Both the position numbers and the translations under genes were made by a program. A DNA stretch of 64,000 nucleotides. Origin: M3007 sp964484205 (lineage in GTDB: Bacteria; Bacteroidota; Bacteroidia; Chitinophagales; Saprospiraceae). Positions 44,633-52,318 of this stretch are shown in pieces (positions within the stretch are counted from its first letter, which is position 1; the number at the start of each line of letters is the position of its first letter). The DNA is taken from positions 61,627 to 125,626 of the forward strand of contig CAZAEZ010000011.1 of NCBI GenBank assembly GCA_964484205.1, given 5' to 3'. Below the pieces are notes generated by a model that saw nothing but the letters and a program-made list of their open reading frames with translations, ran no database searches and was not told the DNA's origin.

Positions 44633-46222
44633 ATGCGCGTAAATGCAATTTGGCCTGCCGTGCTCTGCGTTTGCTTCTCCGCTGCGCTGAGCGCTGCTAC
44701 GCCGCAATCCGTGGCTCAGGGAGTCCTCGACCGCCTGTTCGCCACCAATGGAAATTACCAGTTCAAAAAACCCAAACTGGCCATTTCCACCAAAAACAAC
44801 AAAGGCGGGGCCGTGTACGAACCCTGGCGCAATACGATTTTTCTCGATCAGAAAACCTACGACATCTGCCGTACGTTCGGCGCCGACTCGCTGTCGGCCC
44901 TGGCGTTCATCCTGGGGCACGAACTGGTACACGCTTACCAGGCCGAGCTGAAAACCGGACACGGAAACAGCAATTTCCTGGCCTACACCCGAAACTACGG
45001 CGCCGATGTGCGGCTCGAAAAATCGGCCGACATCCAGGGCCTGTTCAATGCCCAACTGTCGGGCTATCAGGCCATCCGGATCATGCCCGAAGTGATCGAG
45101 GCTGTGTACAATTCCTATGGCCTGGCCGGAAAAAACCTGCCCGGATACCCGAGCCTCCCCGAACGGAAAGCCGGCGCCTCGGAGGTCAGGGCCATTGCCC
45201 AAAATCTGCTGGACATTTTCACCGCGAGCAACTACCTGTCCGTGATCGGAAAATACCAACTGGCCATAGCCGGCTACGAACACATCCTGCAGTATTACCA
45301 GGGTATCGAGTTGTACAACAACCTGGGAGTGGCCAATGTGCTGCTCGCCCAGCAATACTGGAACCCGCCGACCGACAAGTATATCTACCCCCTGGAGGTC
45401 GACTGGTACACCAAAATTACGCAAGCCATCAGCCGCGGGGATCAACGCCTCGACCCGGCGCTGGAACCTTTCCGGTTGGATTGCCTGGACAAAGCAGCCC
45501 AAAATTTCCGAACCGCCATCCGGCTTAACCCCAGCTATCTGCCGGCGCATACCAACCTGGTGAGCACCCTCAACCTGATGGGAAAACCGGTGGAAGCGCT
45601 GAAGTATGCCGAGCTGCATTTGCTCAAGCCCCTGCGGGGCAAAAAACGGTACAGCGGCCCGAAGCAGGATCTGGAAATGGCGGAAATCGCCATGGGCATA
45701 ACCTACGCCCTCTATCCCGGTGGCGTGCGCAAAAAGGATGCAGAAGCCCTGTTCCAACGCCTGACGGGCTCCGATTATGTGGCCAGCGCCCTGTATGCCC
45801 GCCAGAATTTGAACAGCCTGCATCAAACGCCGTCGGATAAAGTGCTTTCCGACCTGACCCTGCCGGATGCCTTCCGGCAAACGCTGGCTGCCATGCAACT
45901 CGGCCGGACGAGCGACCTCGAACGCCAGGCGCTTGATGCAAACAGTACCGTTTTTTTTGCTAAAAAACGCGACATAGAATCTGCCACGTATGTGTTTTCC
46001 AACGACCGGGGCGCCAACCTGGTCAGCTTTCTGCGCTTCCAAAACCGGCATTTGAAAGGCGTTCAGGTGCTTTCCGGAAATCAGGATATGTCGGCAGTGG
46101 CCTACCGCAATTTGCTTGCCGCCCGCAACGGCTTTTACCTGCACGCCAAAGCCGATCGCGCAATTCTGAAGGTGGATTCGAAAGGCGGGGTACTGGAAAT
46201 GGTGAAATATGTGGTGCACTAG
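44633..46222 (+). CDS. Secreted M48-like metallopeptidase with TPR-like tail
   Basis: A 529-residue protein with a signal peptide (to about residue 21, SAA). The zinc site is HELVH (His96, Glu97, His100), and EKSADIQG gives the M48 ExxAD ligand (Glu129, Asp133). Residues about 200-420 are helical and TPR-like (KYQLAIAGYEHILQYYQG; AQNFRTAIRLNPSYLPAHTN). It lies 76 bp after the anti-sigma gene and likely belongs to the same operon. It could act on the anti-sigma protein or on envelope proteins; both are inference. Confidence 0.8.
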   Translation: MRVNAIWPAVLCVCFSAALSAATPQSVAQGVLDRLFATNGNYQFKKPKLAISTKNNKGGAVYEPWRNTIFLDQKTYDICRTFGADSLSALAFILGHELVHAYQAELKTGHGNSNFLAYTRNYGADVRLEKSADIQGLFNAQLSGYQAIRIMPEVIEAVYNSYGLAGKNLPGYPSLPERKAGASEVRAIAQNLLDIFTASNYLSVIGKYQLAIAGYEHILQYYQGIELYNNLGVANVLLAQQYWNPPTDKYIYPLEVDWYTKITQAISRGDQRLDPALEPFRLDCLDKAAQNFRTAIRLNPSYLPAHTNLVSTLNLMGKPVEALKYAELHLLKPLRGKKRYSGPKQDLEMAEIAMGITYALYPGGVRKKDAEALFQRLTGSDYVASALYARQNLNSLHQTPSDKVLSDLTLPDAFRQTLAAMQLGRTSDLERQALDANSTVFFAKKRDIESATYVFSNDRGANLVSFLRFQNRHLKGVQVLSGNQDMSAVAYRNLLAARNGFYLHAKADRAILKVDSKGGVLEMVKYVVH

Positions 46223-46259
46223 TGCCGCGTCCGGTCAATAATGCCGGACGCAGCACTAG
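46219..46259. terminator. Hairpin between convergent peptidase and ruvC genes
   Basis: CTAGTGCCGCGTCCGG (46219-46234) and CCGGACGCAGCACTAG (46244-46259) pair with one mismatch around a 9-base loop. The peptidase stop TAG is inside the left arm and ruvC ends 5 bp beyond the right arm. Confidence 0.7.
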
Positions 46260-46264
46260 CAGCC

Positions 46265-46828
46265 CTACTTTTTCACCTTGCCCGGATTGTCTTTCACAAA
46301 AGCGCCCCAACCACTGTAACTCTTTTGCCCTTTAAGCGGCCCCGACGATTGGAACCAATGGCACACTGCCGTTGCCAGGGCGTCGGTGGCGTCAAACTGT
46401 TTTTCATTGAATTTTCGATTCAGAATATTTTCCAGCATGCCGGCCACCTGTTCTTTGGAGGCATTGCCGTTGCCGGTGATGGCGCGCTTGATCTTTTTGG
46501 GCATGTACTCCGTGATTTCCAGGCCATTGACCATACCGGCCGCAATGGCCACGCCTTGCGCGCGACCCAATTTTAGCATCGACTGCACATTTTTTCCATA
46601 AAACGGCGCTTCGATTGCCATCTGCGTCGGCCGGTGCTGGCGGATCAGGTCCTGCACCTGCTCAAAAATATAGCGCAGTTTGATGGTCTGTTCCGCGCCT
46701 ACATGGGTGAAGGTGACGACGCCAATTTCCAACACCTCAATAGCGCGTTTGTCCGCATCGATAATGGCGAAGCCGAGAACGTTGGTGCCGGGGTCGATGC
46801 CCAGGATGCGTATGGGTGTAGTGGTCAT
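46265..46828 (-). CDS. ruvC: Holliday junction resolvase RuvC
   Basis: A 187-residue RNase H-fold endonuclease that cleaves Holliday junctions with RuvAB. The four acidic catalytic residues are Asp12 (ILGIDPGTNVLGFAI), Glu73 (MAIEAPFYGKN), Asp146 and Asp149 (FDATDALATAVCHW). ATG 46828 fits the family start; a longer frame exists but its extra residues are not RuvC-like. The C-terminus (SGWGAFVKDNPGKVKK) is slightly extended, as in other Bacteroidota. A TAGTTTTA -7-like box sits 9 nt before the start. Confidence 0.96.
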   Translation of the reverse strand: MTTTPIRILGIDPGTNVLGFAIIDADKRAIEVLEIGVVTFTHVGAEQTIKLRYIFEQVQDLIRQHRPTQMAIEAPFYGKNVQSMLKLGRAQGVAIAAGMVNGLEITEYMPKKIKRAITGNGNASKEQVAGMLENILNRKFNEKQFDATDALATAVCHWFQSSGPLKGQKSYSGWGAFVKDNPGKVKK

Positions 46829-46880
46829 TGTGCTGGTAAAACTAAGGTGCGCCGGCCAGGGCGTGCGCAATTTCAATTTT

Positions 46881-46957
46881 TGGTAGTGAGGCGGTGACTG
46901 GTAGTCACCGCCTCACTTATTCCCCGCTCAGCCAAACGGGAACATGAGCCCAATTTT
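46881..46957. repeat. Dispersed palindromic repeat, copy 2 (left end missing)
   Basis: Shares the inner hairpin AGTGAGGCGGTGACT / AGTCACCGCCTCACT and the right part CTCAGCCAAACGGGAACATG with the copies at 19814 and 52077. The left outer arm (TTGGCTCAT...) is absent, so this is a truncated copy. It lies upstream of ruvC and downstream of the MFS gene. Confidence 0.8.
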
Positions 46958-47038
46958 TAATGGCATTGGTATTGTCCAATGCAGACTCCAAAGGTACGCG
47001 CTTAGGCGGTGCTTCCGGTAATTCACCGGCGTTCCCGC

Positions 47039-48259
47039 TCAAAAAATCCGGTCCGCCAGCCGCCAGTGCAACAGCCAACTCACCCCGACCAGACCGCAAA
47101 GCGCCAGCCAAAACGCCGAAAACCCGAAGGCGCCGGCAAACGTCAAACCAATCGACGGCCCGAGCACGTGCGTAAGCGACCAGGCCATCCAGTACCAGGC
47201 CATGTATTCGCCCCGTTTGCCTGCCGGACTCATATTCAGCGGGATGGAGCTGTTGAAGGGCAATACCAGAATTTCGCCCATGGTCAGCAGGGTTATGCCG
47301 AGGAAACCGAGCCACAGCGCCTTGGGCAGCAAAAAAGGCAAAAACGACACAGCGATCAGCACCAGCCCGATCAGGGTAGCTGCCTGGATTTTGTTGGATT
47401 TTTCAATACTGTCGATCAACGGCATTTCAACCAGGGTGACAAGTATGCAACTCAGGCTCATCAGGATGCCGATGTAGCGCTCGTCGTAGCCCCATTCGGT
47501 TTTGATAAATACCGGAACGGATTGAAACCACTGGATAAAACAAAACCCGAGCAGGAAGGAGGCCAGCAAAAATTGCAGGTAAAGTCTGTTCTTCTGGGGC
47601 GGCCGGGCGTTGGCTTTGACCGCCAGTTCGGCTTCGGTTTCAACGGCCTGCACCCGCTTTTCCCATTTCCGCGAGCGGAGCCAAAAATATACGGAAGCCG
47701 AAATGCAGGTCAGCCCGTCGATCCAGAACAGGTATTTGTAACCAAGGCTGGCTGCGATAAAACCGCCGATGCCGGGTGCGGCCGTCATGCCAAGGTTGAT
47801 GGCCAGGCGGATGAAGGCCATGGTGCGGCCTGTTTTGGACGGCGGCACAAAATCGGCCACGGAGGCGGTCATGGCCGGGCGGTAGGCTTCGCCAAACAGG
47901 GCCATGGTAAAAATGAGCGCGTACAGGCTGGCAAAGGCTGTGGCAAATTGCAAACTGATCAGCAACACCCCGCCCATGAACAGGCTTCCGGTAATTACCA
48001 GGTTGGCGCCGATGCGGTCGGTGAGTTTGCCGCCGAGGTAAGAGCCGGAGAGCGAGCCCAGGCCAAAAGCGCCCGCCAGCAAACCCGCCTCCGGAAGCGT
48101 GAAGTGCAAGACCGTAGTCAGGTACACCGTGAGGAACAACAGTACCATGGTGCCCATCCGGTTGATCAGGGTCATAAAAAAAATGGTCCACACTTCCCTG
48201 GGATGGCCGGTGTACGCATTTTTATACAGTTGGAACGATCGGGTGAGGGCGTTGGACAT
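47039..48259 (-). CDS. Major facilitator superfamily transporter
   Basis: A 406-residue membrane protein with about 12 hydrophobic segments in two halves joined by a charged loop (RSRKWEKRVQAVETEAELAV, about residue 190-210). The first-loop motif is present as GLGSLSGSYLGGKLTDRIGA and RPAMTASVADFVPP resembles the fourth-helix region of drug-efflux MFS proteins. It is probably an inner-membrane exporter; the substrate cannot be told. It is transcribed alone with a TAGGTTTG -7 box upstream. Confidence 0.87.
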   Translation of the reverse strand: MSNALTRSFQLYKNAYTGHPREVWTIFFMTLINRMGTMVLLFLTVYLTTVLHFTLPEAGLLAGAFGLGSLSGSYLGGKLTDRIGANLVITGSLFMGGVLLISLQFATAFASLYALIFTMALFGEAYRPAMTASVADFVPPSKTGRTMAFIRLAINLGMTAAPGIGGFIAASLGYKYLFWIDGLTCISASVYFWLRSRKWEKRVQAVETEAELAVKANARPPQKNRLYLQFLLASFLLGFCFIQWFQSVPVFIKTEWGYDERYIGILMSLSCILVTLVEMPLIDSIEKSNKIQAATLIGLVLIAVSFLPFLLPKALWLGFLGITLLTMGEILVLPFNSSIPLNMSPAGKRGEYMAWYWMAWSLTHVLGPSIGLTFAGAFGFSAFWLALCGLVGVSWLLHWRLADRIF

Positions 48260-48290
48260 ACGGGTTTTGCTTAAATCGACGGTGTGTTCG

Positions 48291-48298
48291 CAAACCTA
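48291..48298 (-). promoter_or_regulatory. -7 promoter box of the MFS gene
   Basis: Minus-strand TAGGTTTG matches TAnnTTTG exactly and lies about 31 bp upstream of the ATG at 48259. No clear -33 element is seen. Confidence 0.45.
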
Positions 48299-48341
48299 AC
48301 ACAGCAGATTAAAATTAAATTCCCGAATTCGACGCGGACAG

Positions 48342-48842
48342 TCAGTATTCCAGTAAGAGGCGCTCGTAGCCTGGTAAAATTTGCGTTAAATGGTGCTCCA
48401 GGTGGGCTACATAGTCTAGCATAAAATAAAGCAGTGTGACAGGCTTGTCCGCGGGCACTGTTTTAAATGCAATTTGATCGAGGTTGTGGTGCAAACGCAG
48501 GCGCGTGCGATTTTCTTCAGAAGTGGAATCCATCAGACGGGCCAACTGCCGGTTGAAGCCCGCCCAAAGTTGTACGAGTTCCGGCCAGTTGGCCGAGCGG
48601 TATTGTTGTTGTTCCACCCAGAATTCCTGGTCGTAAGGCAGCCCTGTAAGCCCTGCGCTTTGTTGTGCGCGCAAAAACCGGCCATGATTGTTGGAAGCGG
48701 AGTCGATGAGGTGGCCGATGACTTCAGCAGGCGACCATTTGCCCGACTGGCGCGGTGTAGCGGCATTTTCAGGCGAAATCTTCAGCAATTCAGGCGTTGC
48801 CCGGTCAATGATCCGGCGCAGCAGTGTACCTGGTTGTTCCAT
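48342..48842 (-). CDS. DinB family protein
   Basis: A 166-residue four-helix-bundle protein of the DinB/YfiT type. Candidate metal-binding histidines are spread as expected: His near GHLIDSASNNHGRF (helix 2), and the C-terminal YVAHLEHHLTQIL motif (H-x-x-H-H). DinB_2 proteins are often thiol-dependent transferases or uncharacterised. ATG 48842 gives the standard start; it lies 10 bp after the GH3 stop, so the two genes form an operon. Cytoplasmic. Confidence 0.85.
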   Translation of the reverse strand: MEQPGTLLRRIIDRATPELLKISPENAATPRQSGKWSPAEVIGHLIDSASNNHGRFLRAQQSAGLTGLPYDQEFWVEQQQYRSANWPELVQLWAGFNRQLARLMDSTSEENRTRLRLHHNLDQIAFKTVPADKPVTLLYFMLDYVAHLEHHLTQILPGYERLLLEY

Positions 48843-48852
48843 GGTGTTAAAG

Positions 48853-50376
48853 TCACCCGTTTGCATAGCGCAACACATCTTCCACAAATTCGCGGTGGTT
48901 GGCCAGGCGGGGTACTTTGTTTTGGTTGCCGAATTTGCCACGTGCTTTCATCCAGCGGTGGAAGGTGCCGGGCGGCACGGGGTGCAGGCGCAGGCGGTCG
49001 AGGGCGAGGCTGTGGAAGCGTTTGGCTTCGTAGTCGGAGTTGATGCGCTGGAGCGTTTCGTCGAGCATTTGGTTGAACCGGTTGAGGTCGGCAGGGGCCC
49101 GCTCAAATTCGACCACCCACTCGTGGCCGCCACGGCTGTGGCCGTTGGCAAAATAGACGGGGGCCGCAGTATACTCCGACACGACCACACCGAGCTGGCG
49201 GCAGGTTTCGGCAAGCGCCTTGTCGGTGTCGCCCACCATAACTTCTTCGCCAAACGCGTTGATAAATTGTTTAGTGCGGCCGGAAATGCGGAAGCAAAAG
49301 GGGTACTTGCGGGTAAACACCACGGTATCGCCCGGCAGGTAGCGCCACAGGCCGTTGTTGGACGAGATGAGCATCGCGTAGTCTTTTTCGAGTTCCACAT
49401 CGGGCAACAACACGGTTTTCGGGTGCTCTTTTTCCCATTCTTCAATTGGGATGAATTCGTAAAAAACGCCGTTGTCGGCCAGCAGGAGCAAATCGTTTTG
49501 CTTCGAATCGGCCTGCACGCCAAAGTAGCCCTCGGAGGCATTGTAAATTTCCTGGTACAGGAAATCATCGCTCGGGATCAGGTCGCGAAACGTTTGCCGG
49601 TACGGCTCAAACCCCACCCCGCCGTGCATGTACGCCTGCAAGCGGGGCCACACTTCGAGCATGTTTTGCTTGCCCGTGCGGTCGAGGACCATGCGGAACA
49701 GGACCAGCAACCAGGTGGGCACCCCGCCGAACATGACCACATCGTCCATCCGGCTCACCAGGTCGGCGATGCGGTTGAGTTTCTGTTCGAAGTTGGGCAT
49801 GAGTGCCGTTTCGAAGTCGGGGGTAAAAAACAAATGCCCGATGAGCGGCATGTGATAGGTCAAAATGGCGCTCACGTCTCCTATTCGGGTTTTAGGATAC
49901 GTTTCCAGGCGGTGAATACTGCCGGGCATGATGAGGTTGCGGCGCCGGAAGATCTCCATGTCGGGCCGGTTGTGGTAGATCAGGGCGAGGGAGTCCCAGC
50001 TGCCGGCGTTGTGGCAGTGGATACGGTTGGCAGGCGGGATGGGGATGTATTTGCTTTTGTCGCTGGTTGTGCCGCTGCTTTTGCTGTACCAATTGACTTC
50101 GCCGGGCCAAAGGACATCGCGCTCGCCCTGCATCATGCGGTTGATGCGGCCTTTCAGGCTTTCATAATCATGCACGGGTACCTGCCGGGTAAAATCCTGG
50201 ATCGAACGGATACCGGAAAAGTGATGCTGCCGGCCAAATTCGGTGTGCCGGGCAGTTTCAATAAGTTTACGGAACCAACGCTCCTGGGTATGCTCCGGCC
50301 GGTACATGAAGCGCTCAATGCGCTTCATACGCAAACGCAGATACTGCTTCACAGTGGCGTTTACCAACCATTTCAT
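48853..50376 (-). CDS. GH3 auxin-responsive promoter family protein (acyl-adenylating fold)
   Basis: A 507-residue protein of the GH3 family, whose plant members ligate amino acids to plant hormones through acyl-adenylates; bacterial roles are mostly unknown. The nucleotide-binding segment WYSKSSGTTSDKSKYIPI (about residues 96-113) is characteristic, with later GDTVVFTRKYPFCFRISGRTK and INAFGEEVMVGDTDKAL. N-terminal charged start MKWLVNATVKQYLRLRMKRI, no signal peptide. It is first in a two-gene operon with the DinB gene. A TACCTTCG box lies about 40 bp upstream. Confidence 0.9.
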   Translation of the reverse strand: MKWLVNATVKQYLRLRMKRIERFMYRPEHTQERWFRKLIETARHTEFGRQHHFSGIRSIQDFTRQVPVHDYESLKGRINRMMQGERDVLWPGEVNWYSKSSGTTSDKSKYIPIPPANRIHCHNAGSWDSLALIYHNRPDMEIFRRRNLIMPGSIHRLETYPKTRIGDVSAILTYHMPLIGHLFFTPDFETALMPNFEQKLNRIADLVSRMDDVVMFGGVPTWLLVLFRMVLDRTGKQNMLEVWPRLQAYMHGGVGFEPYRQTFRDLIPSDDFLYQEIYNASEGYFGVQADSKQNDLLLLADNGVFYEFIPIEEWEKEHPKTVLLPDVELEKDYAMLISSNNGLWRYLPGDTVVFTRKYPFCFRISGRTKQFINAFGEEVMVGDTDKALAETCRQLGVVVSEYTAAPVYFANGHSRGGHEWVVEFERAPADLNRFNQMLDETLQRINSDYEAKRFHSLALDRLRLHPVPPGTFHRWMKARGKFGNQNKVPRLANHREFVEDVLRYANG

Positions 50377-50542
50377 AAGCGAGTTCGGTTTAGACCGTTT
50401 CGTTCCATGGCGAAGGTAGATAATTCAAGAAAAACAGCGCGTAGTTCGTCCATAGCCGGGTGAAATTCGGGGCGTGCCCAAAAGGTCGCTGCAATCCATG
50501 CTGAAACCGTTTACTTTGTAATTACCAGTGAAAAAGCACGAC

Positions 50543-50947
50543 ATGAAAGTAAACAAATTCAGGGATTTCGATACGTTTTATGACAGCTTATTGCCGGTCG
50601 AAAAAGGGATTTGCCTGCAACTACGTCAGCTTATTCAGGAAAACTTTCCACAACTGCGCGAAAAATTTGGCTACGGTGTGCCCTATTACCACCGGTACAG
50701 CCGGGTTTGTTTTATGTACCCGGCTTCCTTTCCTTACAGCGGGCAACAGACGGGCGTGGCGCTCGGCTTCACACGGGGGCACCTGCTGTCGAATGTGCAA
50801 GGCTTGCTGGATTTGGGCGGCCGCAAGGAGGTGGCCTATGTGCCGCTGTTGCTACAAAAAGATATTCCGGTGGAAGCCCTGCTCGAAATCCTGCACGAGG
50901 CGGTGCTGTTGGATGAAGACCTGTATCGGGAGAAAAAACACCGCTGA
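50543..50947 (+). CDS. DUF1801 family protein
   Basis: A 134-residue small cytoplasmic protein of the DUF1801 (YdhG-like) family: LRQLIQENFPQLREKFGYGV, PYYHRYSRVCFMYP, GVALGFTRGHLL and a C-terminal helix EALLEILHEAVLLD. The family has a compact alpha/beta fold; its function is not established. A GTG 15 bp upstream could also start it, but ATG 50543 fits the conserved N-terminus better. It is followed by a strong hairpin and lies before the peroxiredoxin-like gene. Confidence 0.85.
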   Translation: MKVNKFRDFDTFYDSLLPVEKGICLQLRQLIQENFPQLREKFGYGVPYYHRYSRVCFMYPASFPYSGQQTGVALGFTRGHLLSNVQGLLDLGGRKEVAYVPLLLQKDIPVEALLEILHEAVLLDEDLYREKKHR

Positions 50948-51027
50948 ACGAAACGTTCGCATCCGAAACAAGATTTTTTGGGGAAAATGTCCGGAGCGCA
51001 CCCTTTTCGCTGGTTTGCATGTTGTAA

Positions 51028-51092
51028 AACGTCGGCAGGGTTCAAAACCCTGCCGACGTTCAAAACCGACGTTCAAAACCCTGCCGACGTTC
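51028..51092. terminator. Hairpin with extra downstream repeat copies
   Basis: AACGTCGGCAGGGTT (51028-51042) and AACCCTGCCGACGTT (51046-51060) are perfect complements with a 3-base loop. Two further partial direct copies of the right arm (CAAAACCGACGTTC, then AACCCTGCCGACGTT) follow to 51091. It likely ends the DUF1801 transcript; the extra copies could form alternative hairpins. Confidence 0.75.
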
Positions 51093-51114
51093 ATCATTAA
51101 AAAAAACAAATTCC

Positions 51115-51729
51115 ATGAAAGTACCCATCCTCACCGCCTTGCTCGCCCTGGCCGCCACAGCGCCCCTTAACGCCCAGCAATTACCTGAAAAAGCGGAAGA
51201 TATCGCCCCGCTGCTCATCGGCGAAACTATGCCCAATACGGAACTGACCGCCCTGGACGGGACTGCGCTTGCCTTCCACGAAATCGCCAAAGAAAAACCC
51301 ACCGTGCTCATCATATACCGCGGCGGCTGGTGCCCCTATTGCAACCGCCACCTTGCTGCGATCGGCCAAACCGAAGCGGAGATACTCGAACTGGGCTACC
51401 AGATCGTCGCCGTCAGCCCCGACAAGGTGGAAAAACTCCGCGAAACAGCGGAAAAAGACAGCATCCGCTACCGGCTGTTTTCGGATGGCGACGGCGCATT
51501 TGCCAAAGCTACCGGCCTCGCTTTCCAGGCGCCCGAGCGCTACGGCCAACGGCTGCTCGATTGGTCGGGCGGTGAAAACACCGAAGGCTACCTGCCCGTG
51601 CCGGCAGTATTTGTGCTCGACCGGGATGCAAGCATCCGCTTTGAATACATCAACCCCGATTACAAAAAACGGCTGGGCAGCGACATGCTTCTGGCGGTAT
51701 TGAAAGCCTTGCAGGCGGAGGAGGAATAG
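51115..51729 (+). CDS. Secreted AhpC/TSA-type peroxiredoxin-like protein
   Basis: A 204-residue thioredoxin-fold protein with a signal peptide (to about residue 20, LNAQ). The redox centre is GWCPYC (Cys73, Cys76), as in the AhpC/TSA 'peroxiredoxin-like' branch that reads C-x-x-C rather than the single peroxidatic Cys of classical Prx. VSPDKVEKLRETAE and VPAVFVLDRDASIRFEYINP are further family features. It probably reduces peroxides or disulfides in the periplasm. It follows a repeat-type terminator and is monocistronic. Confidence 0.88.
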   Translation: MKVPILTALLALAATAPLNAQQLPEKAEDIAPLLIGETMPNTELTALDGTALAFHEIAKEKPTVLIIYRGGWCPYCNRHLAAIGQTEAEILELGYQIVAVSPDKVEKLRETAEKDSIRYRLFSDGDGAFAKATGLAFQAPERYGQRLLDWSGGENTEGYLPVPAVFVLDRDASIRFEYINPDYKKRLGSDMLLAVLKALQAEEE

Positions 51730-51795
51730 AACGTTCGGGATTGCCTGTTTTTTGATACCTTGAACGGCGAAAATCAAACGAAAGGCATTCCGTTC

Positions 51796-52182
51796 ATGTC
51801 CATTTCTCCACTTGCGATCATAAGCGCCCTGCTGTTGCTGGCAAGCCTGGGCCTCGGCTTGGCCGACCCGATCCCGCAAAATCCGGCCTATCACGACTAC
51901 GGCGACCAGCGCGTCATACTTGGTATCCCGTATTTCTGGAATGTTGTTTCCAACCTCCCGATGCTGTTTATCGGATCGTACGGTTTGTGGCAATGTGCAC
52001 GCAATTGGTCGCACCGGCCGGCAGGTGTGGCGCGTTTGATCCCGCTCGTGTTGAGCTTCGGCATTTTTATCACTTGTTTTGGCTCATATTCCAATCGGGC
52101 TGGTAGTGAGGCGATGACTGGCAGTCACCGCCTCACTTGCTCCTCCACTCAGCCAAACGGGAACATGAGCCCAAAAATTTGA
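51796..52182 (+). pseudogene. Truncated ceramidase-like (alkaline phytoceramidase family) gene
   Basis: The first about 100 codons match the N-terminus of ceramidase-like membrane proteins: PIPQNPAYHDYGDQR, LGIPYFWNVVSNLPMLFIG, then a TM run ending LSFGIFITCFGS. At that point the sequence becomes repeat copy 3, and the reading frame runs through it to a stop at 52180-52182. Nothing after the repeat resembles the missing half, including the zinc-binding part of the active site. The gene is therefore truncated and inactive. Confidence 0.65.
52077..52180. repeat. Dispersed palindromic repeat, copy 3
   Basis: Carries the outer arms TTTTGGCTCATATTCC and GGGAACATGAGCCCAAAA and the inner AGTGAGGCGATGACT / AGTCACCGCCTCACT hairpin (one mismatch), plus the shared CTCAGCCAAACGGGAA segment. 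It sits at the break of the ceramidase-like gene and fuses to its frame after Cys-Phe-Gly-Ser. Confidence 0.85.
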
Positions 52183-52318
52183 GATTGGAAAATTGGCTCA
52201 CCCATGCAGGTACCCGAACTATTCAAACCGAAATCAAATCCGCGAAAATCTGCGTTTCGCCGGAGGCGAATCCGCGGCATCTGTGTTCAATTTCAAAAAA
52301 TATTTCGCTACCGAACTG

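Noticed and set aside
44393..46219. Minus-strand 600-codon frame over the anti-sigma and peptidase genes
   Set aside because: Antisense to two genes with clear domains; its translation has no recognisable motif.
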